From Halichondria panicea (Eukaryota > Porifera > Demospongiae > Suberitida > Halichondriidae): a DNA stretch of 64,000 nt. Under the pieces are notes generated by a model. That model saw only the letters and a list, made by a program, of their open reading frames with translations, did not search any database and was not told the DNA's origin. The position numbers and the translations under genes are program-made. Shown here piece after piece: positions 1-11,406 of this stretch. Location of the stretch: NCBI RefSeq assembly GCF_963675165.1, contig NC_087379.1, forward strand, positions 6,967,339 through 7,031,338. Reading direction: 5' to 3'. Every line of letters starts with the position of its first letter. The first letter of the stretch is position 1.

Positions 1-563
1 CCGAAGTCGAAGAGAAACTCTTCGGCCCCCTTAACGCTCACCAGATCTCCCTCTCCCCTCGACATCCAGCTGGCCTGGCCCGAGAGATTTTCAATCATAC
101 GAAACGAGGACTGATTCTGGAGGTCAAGGATGAGTGCTTGTACGCCACTGCTCTGTGTAGAACGGTTATTTACCACGGCTCATCTCCGATCAAGCACAGC
201 GGAACACTAATCAAAGAGGAAAGAACTAGAGTCTTCAATTATAAGCATCGTTTCATGCCCTCCCTCAAGTACACCGCCGAGGGTCGTGGCTATCCCCCTA
301 AACCGTACGCCCTGCTCAGTCTGGGTCAGCCGTGGGGAGGGGATCGACCTCTCTCCAAGAACCTAGTGACCGTGGTGGTAACCTACTGCAAGGCTTTGAA
401 TGACCTTCGAGTGCGGAATCTTCCCGTTCACGACGACCTTTTGTTTGAACCTCAAGAGGCTAGAGACATTCGCATAATTTCGCCAACGCCCACAGACTTA
501 GAAGCGGAACAGTTTTTGAACCCACACATGCACACAGCAGGGGAGATTCCCAGTGCTGCTTGA
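1..563 (+). CDS. Interferon regulatory factor-like protein, C-terminal IAD domain (5' partial)
   Basis: The frame is open from base 3 to the TGA at 561-563, giving 186 residues; the gene continues upstream of the window. The translation reads like the IRF association domain (SMAD/FHA-like fold) by which IRF transcription factors dimerise and are activated by phosphorylation. Visible matches to the family pattern are a LFGP block near residue 6, RGLILEV followed by LYATALCR about residues 36-52 (family: RGLIL..., LYA.RLCQ), and LLSLGQPW with NLVTVVV about residues 107-128 (family: FGE.WP..., LI.V.V). No DNA-binding tryptophan cluster is visible because that half lies outside the window. The last 50 residues after ALNDL are a divergent tail. 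No intron is needed in the visible part. Assignment rests on motif recall, not a search; another SMAD/FHA-fold protein is the main alternative. Confidence 0.8.
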   Translation, partial: EVEEKLFGPLNAHQISLSPRHPAGLAREIFNHTKRGLILEVKDECLYATALCRTVIYHGSSPIKHSGTLIKEERTRVFNYKHRFMPSLKYTAEGRGYPPKPYALLSLGQPWGGDRPLSKNLVTVVVTYCKALNDLRVRNLPVHDDLLFEPQEARDIRIISPTPTDLEAEQFLNPHMHTAGEIPSAA

Positions 564-781
564 GCGCTAGCTTTGTTTGTCTGTTTGTATTTTTTTTTTC
601 TAATTATTGTAGTGTTTCTGTTTCTATATTGCAATGTTTACTTTTTCATCTGATGGCTTTTAATTATCATAATTGGTATAAGCATGTAGATAGGAGGGTT
701 GGGAATAATTAAGATCCATGATTTTCCTTATGTGTGCGGCTTTTTTTCGAGGATGTGCATTGCATATACATTTACACGTGG

Positions 782-1321
782 TCAGAGGAGGTACGACACG
801 CGGTTAAGCTCACATGGCTGCTATTTCTTGATTGAAGGCAAGAAAGACAAAGAAGTCGTTAAAAATGCATTCCAATGACGACATTCAACTGGTGGCAAGT
901 GAGCGCCATAAAGAGACAAATTTAGAGCATAAAACTCAGTGAATTTGTTGCTGGCTAGTAGATAGAGTTTTACAAGTAGAGATTAGATTTGTTGTAACAA
1001 CCAAGGCTCAGATGTTGGCAGTGATCCTATTCTGAATGCAGGCACAGAATACTTATTAAACACTCTAAAACAGAATTATACTAAAAACAATAATATCTCA
1101 AAATCTAAGTGGTGGTTGAAACTGGTTGAAAAGCTATTTCATATTAGTATAAGCCCAGCAATGAACCATCCTGATCTTAGAAACGTCAAGTGTATTTCTT
1201 GAAAGATACATGCCAAACCAAATCCACTATCAAAGTACACAGTCTTATGATATTCATGCACAAGTTAATGAGATTCATAATCCTTTTGGCTGGTCATGTG
1301 ACCGTGTCGTACCTCCTCTGA
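782..1321. mobile_element. MITE with 19-bp perfect terminal inverted repeats
   Basis: Positions 782-800 (TCAGAGGAGGTACGACACG) are the exact reverse complement of 1303-1321, with a further CACGTG-like flank outside each arm. The 540-bp body has no coding capacity. It occupies most of the 564-1441 spacer between the IRF-like gene and the next gene; the remainder is AT-rich 3' UTR or promoter sequence in which I see no other feature. Confidence 0.7.
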
Positions 1322-1441
1322 CACGTGGTATAGTAGTGCATGTGGGCGTACCTCCAGGATGAACATCACAGCAGGAATTATGCACATGCGCACTATAGCT
1401 AGCTCCTGCATGATCACAGCTAGTATAGCTATATAGCTACC

Positions 1442-3380
1442 ATGGAGTTCACATCATCCTACATTCTCCTGTCTGCAGTACTGGTACTAGCTGCTCTTTA
1501 CTATGGCTGGGGGATGGCCAAGAGGGCAGCTAAGGTCTTATTAAAGTAGCCTACTTTTCAATTTTTATATTATTTTGTTCAGACTCTTACTGAGCTGTTT
1601 CTATTCATCTGGCTGTTCAATGGCAAACAGTAAGTTTGTAATTAAGGAACACAGTAAAAGGATTGTTTTTCAATATCCCAGCTGGCTAGATCTATATCTG
1701 TATAATAGTTGCATCCAGATAATTTTTTTTTCTGTCTCTGAGTCATTATTGTTGCAGAATATACCACAAGACAAAGCGATCTCTTCGAATGTACACCTTC
1801 AACTGCGAGACCCAATATCTGGACGAGGTAATGCGTCCATTTTCACTGTGTTGTGCCCTCTGTTATCACGTTCTCAGGTGATCCTCGAGGAACTATACCA
1901 TTTCCTAACTCCTGTCATACAGTCAGATATGTGAGCTCGCATAATTCAGTATACATCTCCCCCCAGTCCTTTAAACTTGGAAGCCCAAGGCCTCTGCAGC
2001 ATTTATGCTCAGTTCCAGTCCTTTGTACATTTGTACTCCATGCAGTCCTATTTTCATACTGGCATGCAAGGGAATTAGCTTCAATTTCAGTCCTTTAAGC
2101 CTATATCATCATGCACCCATGCATCCTGTCGTTCATACTTGCATGCTAAGGAAGCTCATCAGCACCTATTTTCAGTTCCATGCAGACAGTCCTTCATACT
2201 GTGTAGTCCTTGTGTGAGGAAGCCCAAGTAGTGTACATTTAGTGCCTATTATACTTGCATGCAAAGGAAGCGTATCAGCACCTATTCTCAGTTCTATGCA
2301 GTCCTTCATTAGTCCTTGCGTGCAATGGAAGCCCATTCAAGTAGTGGATGTGCATTTAGTGCCTATTTTCACTTCTGGATCATACCTGCATGCAAAAGAA
2401 GTGTAAGGACAAACTGTTTTAAATCATAATTATGTGCACTGTAATAATTCATACTTTTTGCCACCTGGTTGCCAGGAAGTTCACTAGGAGCTACCCACGA
2501 TGGGGCAAAGAAACGCCGGCACATTTTAAAGAAATTTTTAAAGAATATGCTGAGAGTGTCAAAGACGACGGTGACATGTATGATGAGGAGACAGGTGTTC
2601 TCAAACAGGAACGGTCTCATCTTCGGGAAAATTTGCTGGCTGTGTCGGAACAAGACTTGCAGAATCCTGACATCAAATATTTTGTGGAACGTAACCCTGG
2701 GTATCTAAAGGTACACATACTGTATGCATGTGCTAAACGGTAGTTATACCTTGTATCAGGAGAATATCATTATCACACACTATTATGTAGCTGCTAGTTT
2801 CATAGGCCGAAAACCTTTATAGTAAACTTGCATGGTAATTACTGGCTAAATGTTTAGTGACTTAAGTGACTTAATTGAACTGCATGCATGTGGCTGTGTA
2901 TAAAAATTACCGGGGAACCAGATGTTACTCTATCAGGAGTATTATGTGTACTCCTGCATGCTATAATTATATGCATGATCTAACTATATAACTTTTCCCT
3001 CAGGGTCACTGTCTGGTCTGTGGCTACAGAATTAACTGGTTGGATCTTTTCACGACTGTTTTTGATCAAATAATGAAGAAAACCTCCACTAGTAACAATG
3101 AATTAAAGGTATATTTATGTATTAGAATAATATGCATCTAATCTCTTGCATCTTTGCATAGCTTGATGGTCCAAGACGAGAGAGCGTTGTAGCTCATCAA
3201 AAATCAAGACCAAAATTGCTCCGAAGAATCACTTTCCAAGAGCAGTCTGCTAATGCTATTGCTGCGAATATGTACCATAATGATCTAGCTGGAGAAGTCG
3301 TTCTATCTTCCACCAATAACTTTGCATTTGGATTCTCACCTACTCATTCATCAAGAGATCTGCCCTTTATTGAACTCTAG
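1442..3380 (+). CDS. Unrecognised 273-residue membrane-anchored protein, seven exons
   Basis: Exons 1442-1534, 1583-1629, 1758-1827, 1878-1930, 2476-2710, 3004-3108 and 3162-3380 join in a single frame through canonical GT-AG sites with phases 0,2,0,2,0,0. This gives 273 residues and a TAG at 3378-3380. I do not recognise the family. Residues 5-24 are a hydrophobic segment (signal anchor or signal peptide) and residues about 33-43 (LTELFLFIWLF) are a second hydrophobic stretch. The middle is charged and rich in aromatic residues. Residues about 167-176 carry a CxxC pair in GHCLVCGYRI, and the last 70 residues are polar and basic. The consistent phases across six introns, and a frame that only works when all are removed, argue that it is a real gene. 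The start was chosen because it is the first ATG that leads into the hydrophobic segment. Function is unknown; membrane location is inference. Confidence 0.75.
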
Positions 3381-4372
3381 TGATCATCACATTCTGACTT
3401 GTCAATGTGTAGTATAGACTAATCAATAGTGTATATTTGGACAACACAAACATTTTCAGTTTCATTTTCATTATCTTGTACTTTATTGTGTGACATTAAT
3501 TGTTATACTACTGTATATAAATTTCAGCGTACTCTTAAAGTTGTATGACTTGTATATATAATTTATAGAAGCTGCTTTTATGCTCCTCGATCCTTGTTAC
3601 AATATTTATTATGTAATCAAGTTGCATAATTAATTTATCGAATAACGTATTAAAATTATTTGCCACATGCATCCAACACTAGTCGCCTACAGGCTAGTGA
3701 GTCTATATAACCGTGTCTAAATCGATAGATAATGTGTAACCGACCAGTTTGTGTAGATACAAAACACATCATGATATGATCAGTACATCTACTTCCCTTG
3801 ATAAAGTGCGGCCTGGGATCGAGGCTAATCAATCACACATTATATTTTTCCGTTTTTATCTTATTGAACATGAGATTTCCCAGTTTTTGAAACACAAGTC
3901 ACATGATAATTCTGCCCGCCCTTATGTGCCATACATACGCCCGGTCTTTTTTATTTTATTGCAGACTGGGATCGAGGCTAATCCGTTTTTATGTTATTGA
4001 ACATACATACATTTCCATTTTTTTATCTTATTGAACACCAGCCACGTGCCCGAAAGTTTCTGGTCTGGTCTTCATTTTTGTTCGATTGTCCCTCTTCGCC
4101 TGTGCAAACTCATACCTGAAATGAATCTACGTACGTACTTGTGACTGATACACATAGCACCAGTTTTGCTCGTCGAAACAAATATTTGGAAGACGTACAT
4201 CTAGATGAGCCATTTCGAATGTTGTGTGAACATCAATCAGCACTCGCCGATCTTACGAACCAATTCCTTCAAACACCGCTTTGCCTGATCTATTTCCAGT
4301 GGTTAATATTTTAGAGCATCAAAAACCATCACGTTTTTGATGTTTGGATTGTGATGGGCAATAGAATACCAT
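3381..4372. other. Intergenic, with two copies of a GATCGAGGCTAATC-type repeat end
   Basis: No gene is visible. A short motif TGGGATCGAGGCTAATC occurs at about 3816 and again at about 3967, each followed by CGTTTTTAT.TTATTGAACA-like sequence. This looks like repeated ends of a decayed element. Related CCTGG(A/G)TTCGAGGCTA ends recur near 7810 and 30470. Confidence 0.45.
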
Positions 4373-4652
4373 TAGGCCACTCCAAGTGACACTCTGGTTT
4401 CTGGTCCTAAAGTTTTTCTAATTGCATGCGGGCGGGCGGCTTTTCTCATTATGTCATTATCAATTTCACCTTATGAATCTCATTATTTTGCAAATGAATA
4501 TCATTATCACACTATTTTGTACCGCATGGACCATTATGCGCATGCGTAGTAGAAATAATGGGATAGAAATCCAATAATGAGATAGAAATCCAAGAATAAA
4601 ATCTGATGCGGGCGGTGGACCAGAAACCAGAGTATCACTTGGAGTGGCCTTA
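4373..4652. mobile_element. MITE with about 35-bp inverted terminal repeats
   Basis: The left arm 4373-4407 (TAGGCCACTCCAAGTGACAC...) pairs with the right arm 4617-4652 (...ATCACTTGGAGTGGCCTTA) with about two mismatches. A second inner pair, the GCGGGCGG-like blocks near 4430 and 4608, also faces inward. The element is 280 bp, has no coding capacity and carries TTA-like flanks. Confidence 0.75.
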
Positions 4653-5254
4653 ACTGGTTCTATTACGTTGATAGCGGACTGTGCATACTTCCAGTAGATA
4701 ATAAGTGTTCTCGGGATAAACTTACATACTTCTTCTTATCTTTGCAATGGACAAGAGGATGGTGTTGCAATTTGTTCCACTTCACATTTACAAGCATCTC
4801 CCTGTTTGACTGTTGTTCCGAAAGCCCGATTATACTGGCACAGCCAAATGGTGGGATTGAGTAGTACTAACATAATGACCTTTGACCACAGGATGACTAC
4901 CAACCACTAGCTGTCCGACTGCTGATTACCTTCACCGTTTGATCATGGGAACAGTGGACCTATATATTATTCATTTTATTGTTTGTTAGTTTGTATATAC
5001 ACTTTGTGATGCCTCGTACAGTTGCATAGTACCACCTCCCAAAACTATTGACATGTTCTAACATTAATTTTATATCAGTGACGATAAATTTATTGCAATA
5101 ATTATATATAATTATGTACTTCACAACAACAACATGAACAATAGAATGTGTACACACAACACACACACAGATGTAGAGTGTTCGTTCATTCATGATCTAG
5201 TAATGGTGCAACACTGCAGGGAGAGAGAGAAACACATCATGTTAATCACTAATC
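4653..5254. other. Intergenic; left border of the INTS13 repeat array at about 5090
   Basis: From about 5090 the sequence matches the 3' flank that follows exon 16 in every INTS13 copy: a CACACACAGATGTAGAG block at about 5160, then AGTAATGGTGCAACACTGCAG and CACATCATGTTAATCAC. Here that flank is not preceded by exon 16 but abuts helical gene A. Nothing else is visible. Confidence 0.6.
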
Positions 5255-7367
5255 TCAAAGTATACACTTGCTGAAACTACTAAGTCTCGCTATTTCACCA
5301 GCAGCTCGTTGTAGCATATCCAGCTTGTTTTTGAGATCATGGAAATCAATATCCTCTTTGTTGGATTCTTTTAGCTCCCCTCTCTTTTCAATTACTTTTG
5401 ATGCACAATTAACGTAAAATTTCATGTCTTTATTAAGTGATGTAGCATTCAACACGGCCTCTTGCAGGTCGACTACACAATTTAGGGCATATTGAAGTAT
5501 TTTCTCCTTTGTTGCCGTCTCTTCTCGGGCTCTCTCTTGCTTCATAACATCTAGAACTGTTGTTCCCTCATTAGTACATGCTAAATATGCCTGAACGTAG
5601 CTACTAAGACTCTGAAAAACAGCCACTTCAGGTGGTATTATCCCCGAGGCTCCTGCGACAGCACTAGCACTACTAGCCATACTAAGTATGGTTTTCAATC
5701 CTTTAATATGCTCTCTTTCAATAACAGCTCTCTCGTATTTCTCCACAGAATTGCTTGCTTTTTTTTTCGCCTCTTTAAGTTGTCCAGAGAAGTATTCTTT
5801 AGCAGTGTAAATTTGGTCATCCATTTCTTTGTGAGCTGCTTGAAATTTTTCAAAAGATTCCTCACAATCTTTTACGTAGCCGCTTAGTGAATTGATATAC
5901 ATCTTTATTTTCCTTTCTAACTGCTCCTTGATTTCAGTAAGGTGCTGTTCATCAGTAGCATACTTTGCCATCGAAAGACAATCTTCTAAAAACTCTTTTC
6001 CCACTCGAATAAAATCACGAAATTCCTTCTGTAGAATGGCAAACTTATCTCTCACTTCAGGATCTGAATCAGCTGTAATACAAACAAGAATACTTTGCAC
6101 ACACTTTTCAGCTTCTTTTACTTCCTTGACAGCATTTGACATTGAAGGTAAAAGTTCCACCAGTTTAATGGCACCGGTGTCATAAAATTTTGGACCCCCC
6201 CATGTTTTAGGCCCCCCCGGGCCTAGAATTTTAAAATTTTGGGACCCCCGGGCCTAGAATGTTAACAGTTTAGGCTCCCCAGGGGGTCCAAACTGTTAAC
6301 ATTCTAGGCCCCCCACTGTGAGATTAGGCCCCCCTCTTCTGCTATCCTTTTCTGCACGATAGAACGAAGTCAAAGTGATATAATAATATGGTAAGGTTAG
6401 CTCTATTAGTTGACAAAGCATCAAAGAGACTGCATGCATGCAAAGACTCTGTATCAAAGTAGCAAAAATGTTTGCATTATTATTCTATAATGGTATTCAA
6501 AGTGAAGGAAGATTTACCTTTCAAGTTACTCATGCTTTACCTATAAGAGTTAAATGCTTTGATGCAGCTCTACAATGTTGGATCTGCCTGTAAGACAATC
6601 AATGTTGTTGCATAGCTATCACCATAATTATTTGCAACTTCGTGCTTACTTTCTCAGCCAAATTTCAGGACAAAAAGTATAAAACATACAATTTCAGTGC
6701 AAAGACAACAATTCATGTCTTCTTCCATATTTTCCTATACATAGAAGATGTAAATTGTTGTGGGGATGCTCCAATAGCATCACTGGCTCGGCTCTCAAGT
6801 AATGTGGAATCACAGATAGAAGTCAAGAGAGAAACTGTTGTATCATGGTGGAATCACAATAGCAGTTTCCTTTTGGGACAAGGGTAATCTTGGACAGTCC
6901 TGACCAATTCGGGACAGTTGGCACCTATGTGCTTCGTGCTGCATGAGGCCTGATTCATAGAATGACATGGTGCAGTGTGATGGCTGTAAGACCAGTGGTA
7001 TACTACTGTACATGCATGAAATGTGTGTGTGTGAGGAGAGCTGCATTCAGTAACTGGCACTGCATAGACTGTGAAGACCATAGAAGACTGTATTAGTGTA
7101 TTTTGAGAATGCACTGTCACATAATGTTACCGCTGTTGCGCTGTTAATGGGGGGCCTAAAATTTTAAGAGGGGGCCTAAAATGTTAAAATTCTAGGCCGG
7201 GGGGGCCCAATCTCATGGGGGGCCTAAAATTTTATGACACCGGCACATACTTGGGTAAATAAACCTGAGAAACTTGTATTTTCAACATGTTGGACTGTGG
7301 TACTGTTCTTAGGGGGTACTAGTACTTCCAACTCTGGGTCAACACAAGTAGCTTGGTTTTTGTCCAT
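5255..7367 (-). pseudogene. Helical coiled-coil/hydrophobic-core family, copy A, split by a transposon and 3'-truncated
   Basis: Read on the minus strand, the gene starts at 7367 (MDKN...) and runs about 41 codons to 7244. A 1.07-kb element (6175-7241) then interrupts it. The rest continues from 6170 to 5255, about 300 codons. The body shows the family pattern: an ITADSDPEVRD motif, MAKYATDEQHLTEIKEQLERKI, a hydrophobic stretch of about 40 residues containing SMASSASAVAGASGII, then a second charged helical region. The C-terminal tail present in B-E is missing. At about 5290 the coding sequence stops matching its paralogues and runs into INTS13 3'-flank sequence, adding about ten foreign residues before a stop. 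Two independent lesions, insertion and 3' deletion, make this a pseudogene unless the element is spliced out, for which I see no GT-AG pair at its edges. Confidence 0.8.
6175..7241. mobile_element. 1.07-kb nonautonomous DNA element inserted in helical gene A
   Basis: The ends are exact inverted repeats (left GGTGTCATAAAATTTT at 6176-6191; right AAAATTTTATGACACC at 7226-7241). GGCAC flanks both sides (6170-6174 and 7242-7246), consistent with a 5-6 bp target duplication. Subterminal regions hold many repeated CCTAGAATTTTA/GGGGGGCCTAAAATTTTA blocks and an internal palindrome around 6255-6310. No transposase is visible. The insertion point is a coding exon that is continuous in paralogues B-E, so the empty site can be seen four times in this window. 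Confidence 0.85.
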
Positions 7368-7659
7368 TTCTGTTTTCACAAATTGATTTACAGGGGATTT
7401 TGATTTTTTGTCAGCTACATGTACTAATCTAACACATGGCAACTTTATGATGCGCATGCGCAAACATTGGCCCCGCCCTCAAAATTGCTGGGAAAAATGT
7501 TGATGCAAAAGCCCATGTCTTGGGGGGAAAGTGAGTGCTAAAAGCAGTATAACCCCCTACTAATGCCCCTATACTGCCCGTGGCTTGACATTGTGATAGG
7601 TGCATTACTAGCATTGTCTATACAAGAACATACTGTAGTGTAAGCTTATTATGAACAAA

Positions 7660-7669
7660 CTATATAAGG
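7660..7669 (-). promoter_or_regulatory. Conserved CCTTATATAG box upstream of helical gene A
   Basis: CTATATAAGG on the plus strand (CCTTATATAG on the coding strand), embedded in a GAACAAACTATATAAGGAT context, lies 5' of the gene. The same box precedes B, C, D and E. It resembles a TATA box and is one base off a CArG box. The core-promoter role is inferred from conservation and position only. Confidence 0.45.
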
Positions 7670-7905
7670 ATTCTACTATTATTTGGTATTCTTGAATGAA
7701 ATGCATGACGGATCATCGCAATCATCGATCATTACCCATTCGGTTTGTCGATCATTGCCAATCGGTTTGTCAGTGTCAAGCTAGCCTCGAGACCAGGCCG
7801 ATTTTAATCCGCCTGGATTCGAGGCATGGTAATTTGTAAGTGTAGTTGCTGAGAAGAGCAAAATTTGACATTGATTTCCAAAAAGCAGCATGATGGCTTA
7901 CGTAC

Positions 7906-8040
7906 GTCACTAGGGGTAACCCTATAGGCGGAGGTACACCTCTGCAGCTCTATATCAGTAGTGAAAATGACTTGACGGGGAGTTGACCACTTCAACACAA
8001 CATCCTTTGTTAAGGATATCACCAACAACGGCCCATAAAC
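7906..8040 (-). pseudogene. INTS13 exon 7 relic (array unit 0)
   Basis: This encodes a KDVVLKWSTP...ELQRCTSAYRVTPSD-like segment matching parent exon 7 (52982-53118). It carries an in-frame loss of the STKKDS region and extra bases before ELQRC. It lies just upstream of helical gene A, the same exon-7-then-helical-gene order as in the parent, but exons 8-16 of this unit are deleted. The spacer 7370-7905 holds only a short GCCTCGAG/CTCGAGGC-like hairpin (7782-7826). Confidence 0.75.
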
Positions 8041-8639
8041 CTGAATGCACGAGAGTGGTAACATGAAAGCGTGTAGGAACAAAAGTTGGGGATATTCAGA
8101 CATTACAAAAAAACTGAACAAAAAAGGTCTAATTTTCATACGAGTATATATTGCTAACTAGTTATCGTGAAACGATTCAAACCAACACAAACAGAGCATA
8201 GCCCACACAAACATACACCACATGACATTGTATAACATAATTATAGTTCATGCATGCTAGCTCATGGATTTTCGATAAAATTTATCAAAATGGTATATGG
8301 GATATTCTATGGGACAAATCAGACACTACAAAAAATGGAACAAAAAAGGTTTTACAAGCATATAGTTATTATTATTGCCAACTATGGTTACAATCACAAA
8401 CATGCGCACCACATGACATTGTATATGTAAAATTAGTTCATACGCGTTATAGCTCATGGATTTTTTCAATACAATTTATCATTGTCAATAAATTTATCTC
8501 CACAACAACAACAGCAAATGCACACACACACAGATGTAGAGTGTTCATTCATTCATGATCTAGTAATGGTGCAACACTGCAGGGAGAGAGAAACACATGT
8601 TAATCACTAATCTCTCAAGTATACACTTGCTGAAACAAC

Positions 8640-11146
8640 TTACTTGCTAGTTCTCAAGTTCTTGTAAAGCTCAATCTTTGATTCACCATAGCTACGGCCG
8701 GCAAACTCTTGATGACAGCCATCAGCTGCGACACGTTTCCTGTTTGTCCACATCGACAGTAACGAGTCTCCAGGTTTAGCGAGTGTGGGGAGTCCTCCGT
8801 CCACTATAGTGGGTGTGGTCTGTGACCTTCCTGTGTCCTCGTGTTCCACTTATAGTCTGAGCCATTGACTGACCTTCCACCTCTATCGTTGGAGTGCCTA
8901 TAATAGCAACAATCAATTATTAGAGTGTCTCGAAAATATCCCCCCCCCCCCCTGTCTCATAATGCATAATCATAAGCTACAGAGAGTATGCCAGTGCTGT
9001 ATATAAACATTACTCGCATATTTGGGAGATAATAATTAGCAAGTTGATATAGCATTAACGTTAGAGGATCTGGCCTAAGTCCCTAACCTAACAGCATTTC
9101 GTTCCATAACTAATTAGCAGGAATGTGCCACAACATTCATACACTCACTTTTCGACATCCCTCTAATTTGAAGAACTCTCAGTGGCTGTACTGCCATTCT
9201 CTGTGTGTGCGTGTGGGGGGCAATAGTGAAGGTCGTGTCTCGCACTAACCCCTCCTACCTGTCTTGACGGGAGGTGTTTTCCTAGGCAGCTGCATGCTCG
9301 GACAGCGGGAGGTCATCTGAAGGAGGAACTCTAGCAAGTGACGATGCCTCTCAGAGTTGGAGCTGTACATATGTGCCAAGTCCTCTAGCTCCGACCACAG
9401 ACTGCGATACTGTTCATCTCTGAAGGGGGGGGGGAGATTAGTGTTCACCCTGTCATTATGTCATTATGTCACGAGTACGTTACAATAATGCAACAGCTGG
9501 CAGGTCATGTGATAGAGTACCTCTTAACCCCTTTGTTCCTGCCACCAGTCGGTATTGACAGCGGCTCGTTGGCTTTCTCTTTCTCATAGAGCTGAGTGAT
9601 CACCTGATAAGAAATGTGATGACACAATTAATGTGATGGAATAAATACAAAGTAATCAATGCATGGAACTTGAAATTAGTCACCTTAAAAAGGGTCAGTT
9701 TTTATAAAGATTCGAGGTTTTGGTGTTTAGTTATCAAGAATGTCTACACCTAGGTTTCGGCCCATGGTAAACAGAGGTGACCTTTTGTTGAGGCATTTAT
9801 TTGCGCACAAACTAGCTCATTTGGTATAACCTGTACTTTATATCACAGTTGGCCGCTAATTTAATGGAGTGTCACATGTTTACTCACCTGTCTGCATTGC
9901 TCCAGCTGTGGGTCTGACATGGTCTCTTGTTTGATTAGAGCCGGTAGACAGTCCAGCTCCTATAGAGAGAAACAGTCAGTAAAAGCCTCTAATTAGAGCG
10001 GGGCCGGGGTAGCTAACCTGTGTGAGTGTGTAGATGAGTGTGTCTGCGTAGACCATGGGCCAGTGACGAGTGGCATGTTCCAACTTGCTCAGAGCTGTAC
10101 AGGTGTGTGTGAGAGGGAATGTGCAGTCAAAACAACACACTGCACATGCATAGAAGGGAACTACCCCAGTCATACACTTAAATCACCATGTAAACAATGT
10201 ACATAAGTTATGTGCTTATACAACGTATACAAGCTAGCCCATTATAAACTACACAGCTGTACTCTCACCATACACTCAGTCAAAGCTTCGAAAACAAACA
10301 CCTATAATCTTTTAGTTTTGAAATTGGACGTTCCTGTTATGGCATCCGAAAAATAGCTCCGAAAATAAGTCTGGTTTGAAAAAAACACTATGCTCTCTTT
10401 TCAGAAAATTGAAGAGTTGCATGTGCCAGAAAATAAATCGCTGATCCAAGCACATCATATATTGTATGTAGCACAGCTACTAAACACATTTTGTAACTGG
10501 ATGTTTGTTATGGACACTCACCGATCTGCTCCGGGTAGACCTTGGGTATCTTTGTCCTGTCCACTGGAGTGGGGGCCAGTGAGTTCTCCTTGACCAACTC
10601 ACTGAAGTCCTGCATGTGAGTCAAAACACGTGCAGCAATAATGGCTGTCTGTAATCCATGCAGCTATTATAGGATTTACACAACTATAAACTTAAAACTG
10701 AGATGAGATGTGCATATTGCCATGACACTTACCGATATCCGATAGTCAGTGATGCGTCCCCCCCAACCCTCGCTGATTGAGGGGGGGTCGTCAAGGTGGG
10801 GTCTCGTGGATGGTATACAGTGCAGGAAGATCACTCCTGGAGGGGCACATAATTATGTACACTTGTTAACAAAAGTGACTGGACAGTATTAGTCATCCAA
10901 TCTCAAGTCAAAAATTGGTATAGTACGTACCTCATGATAAAATGCACATATCGAAATGTACACACAATTTTAATTGTACCCCCCTCCTCCCAATATCTTC
11001 TAGAGGCTGGGGTGTGAGTACCTGAGTGGCTGGTAAGGACGTGGGAGATGATCTTGGTAGTGCTCTTCCTGGGTTGCTCTAGTAATACGGCTTTACCAGA
11101 CAGCACAAAGTTGATCAGGCAGATGGTGGAACGACTGCATGGTTAC
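8640..11146 (-). pseudogene. INTS13 partial copy, exons 8-16 (array unit 1)
   Basis: Exon equivalents in coding order are e8 11022-11146, e9 10733-10836, e10 10522-10609, e11 10018-10094, e12 9888-9959, e13 9521-9603, e14 9259-9419, e15 9149-9200 and e16 8640-8882. Seven have exactly the parental length and keep GT-AG borders. Exon 8 has a 4-bp insertion that shifts it into a stop, and exon 16 has 2 extra bases (CCACTATAGTGG for CCACCAGTGG) that shift the frame. Exons 1-7 are absent. It follows helical gene B directly, as expected if both came from one duplicated block. It is the best preserved copy outside the parent, but it cannot encode the INTS13 C-terminus. Confidence 0.9.
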
Positions 11147-11406
11147 CTGAAAGCAAAACATATACACAATAATGAACTATTGCATCATACACTGACTGTA
11201 CATATATATAGCTACGTATCTCAGTACTTGTACAGTTAACAATTTGGCAGTACGGTAAAATAACGTGTATATAATAATGAGCAAAAATAAACCTATAATT
11301 ATAGTGTATAATTATAATATGCTGCTGAATATCAATGTGCATTACACATAAATTATACATACAATGTACATGTGATAAAAATATTTCATATGGTACGTAT
11401 TTTCAG

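Noticed and set aside
10390-10593. A repeated plus-strand frame starting MLSFQKIEELHVPENKS (also at 21662 with near identity)
   Set aside because: Its conservation between copies reflects duplication of INTS13 intron 10 plus antisense of exon 10, not selection on a plus-strand protein.
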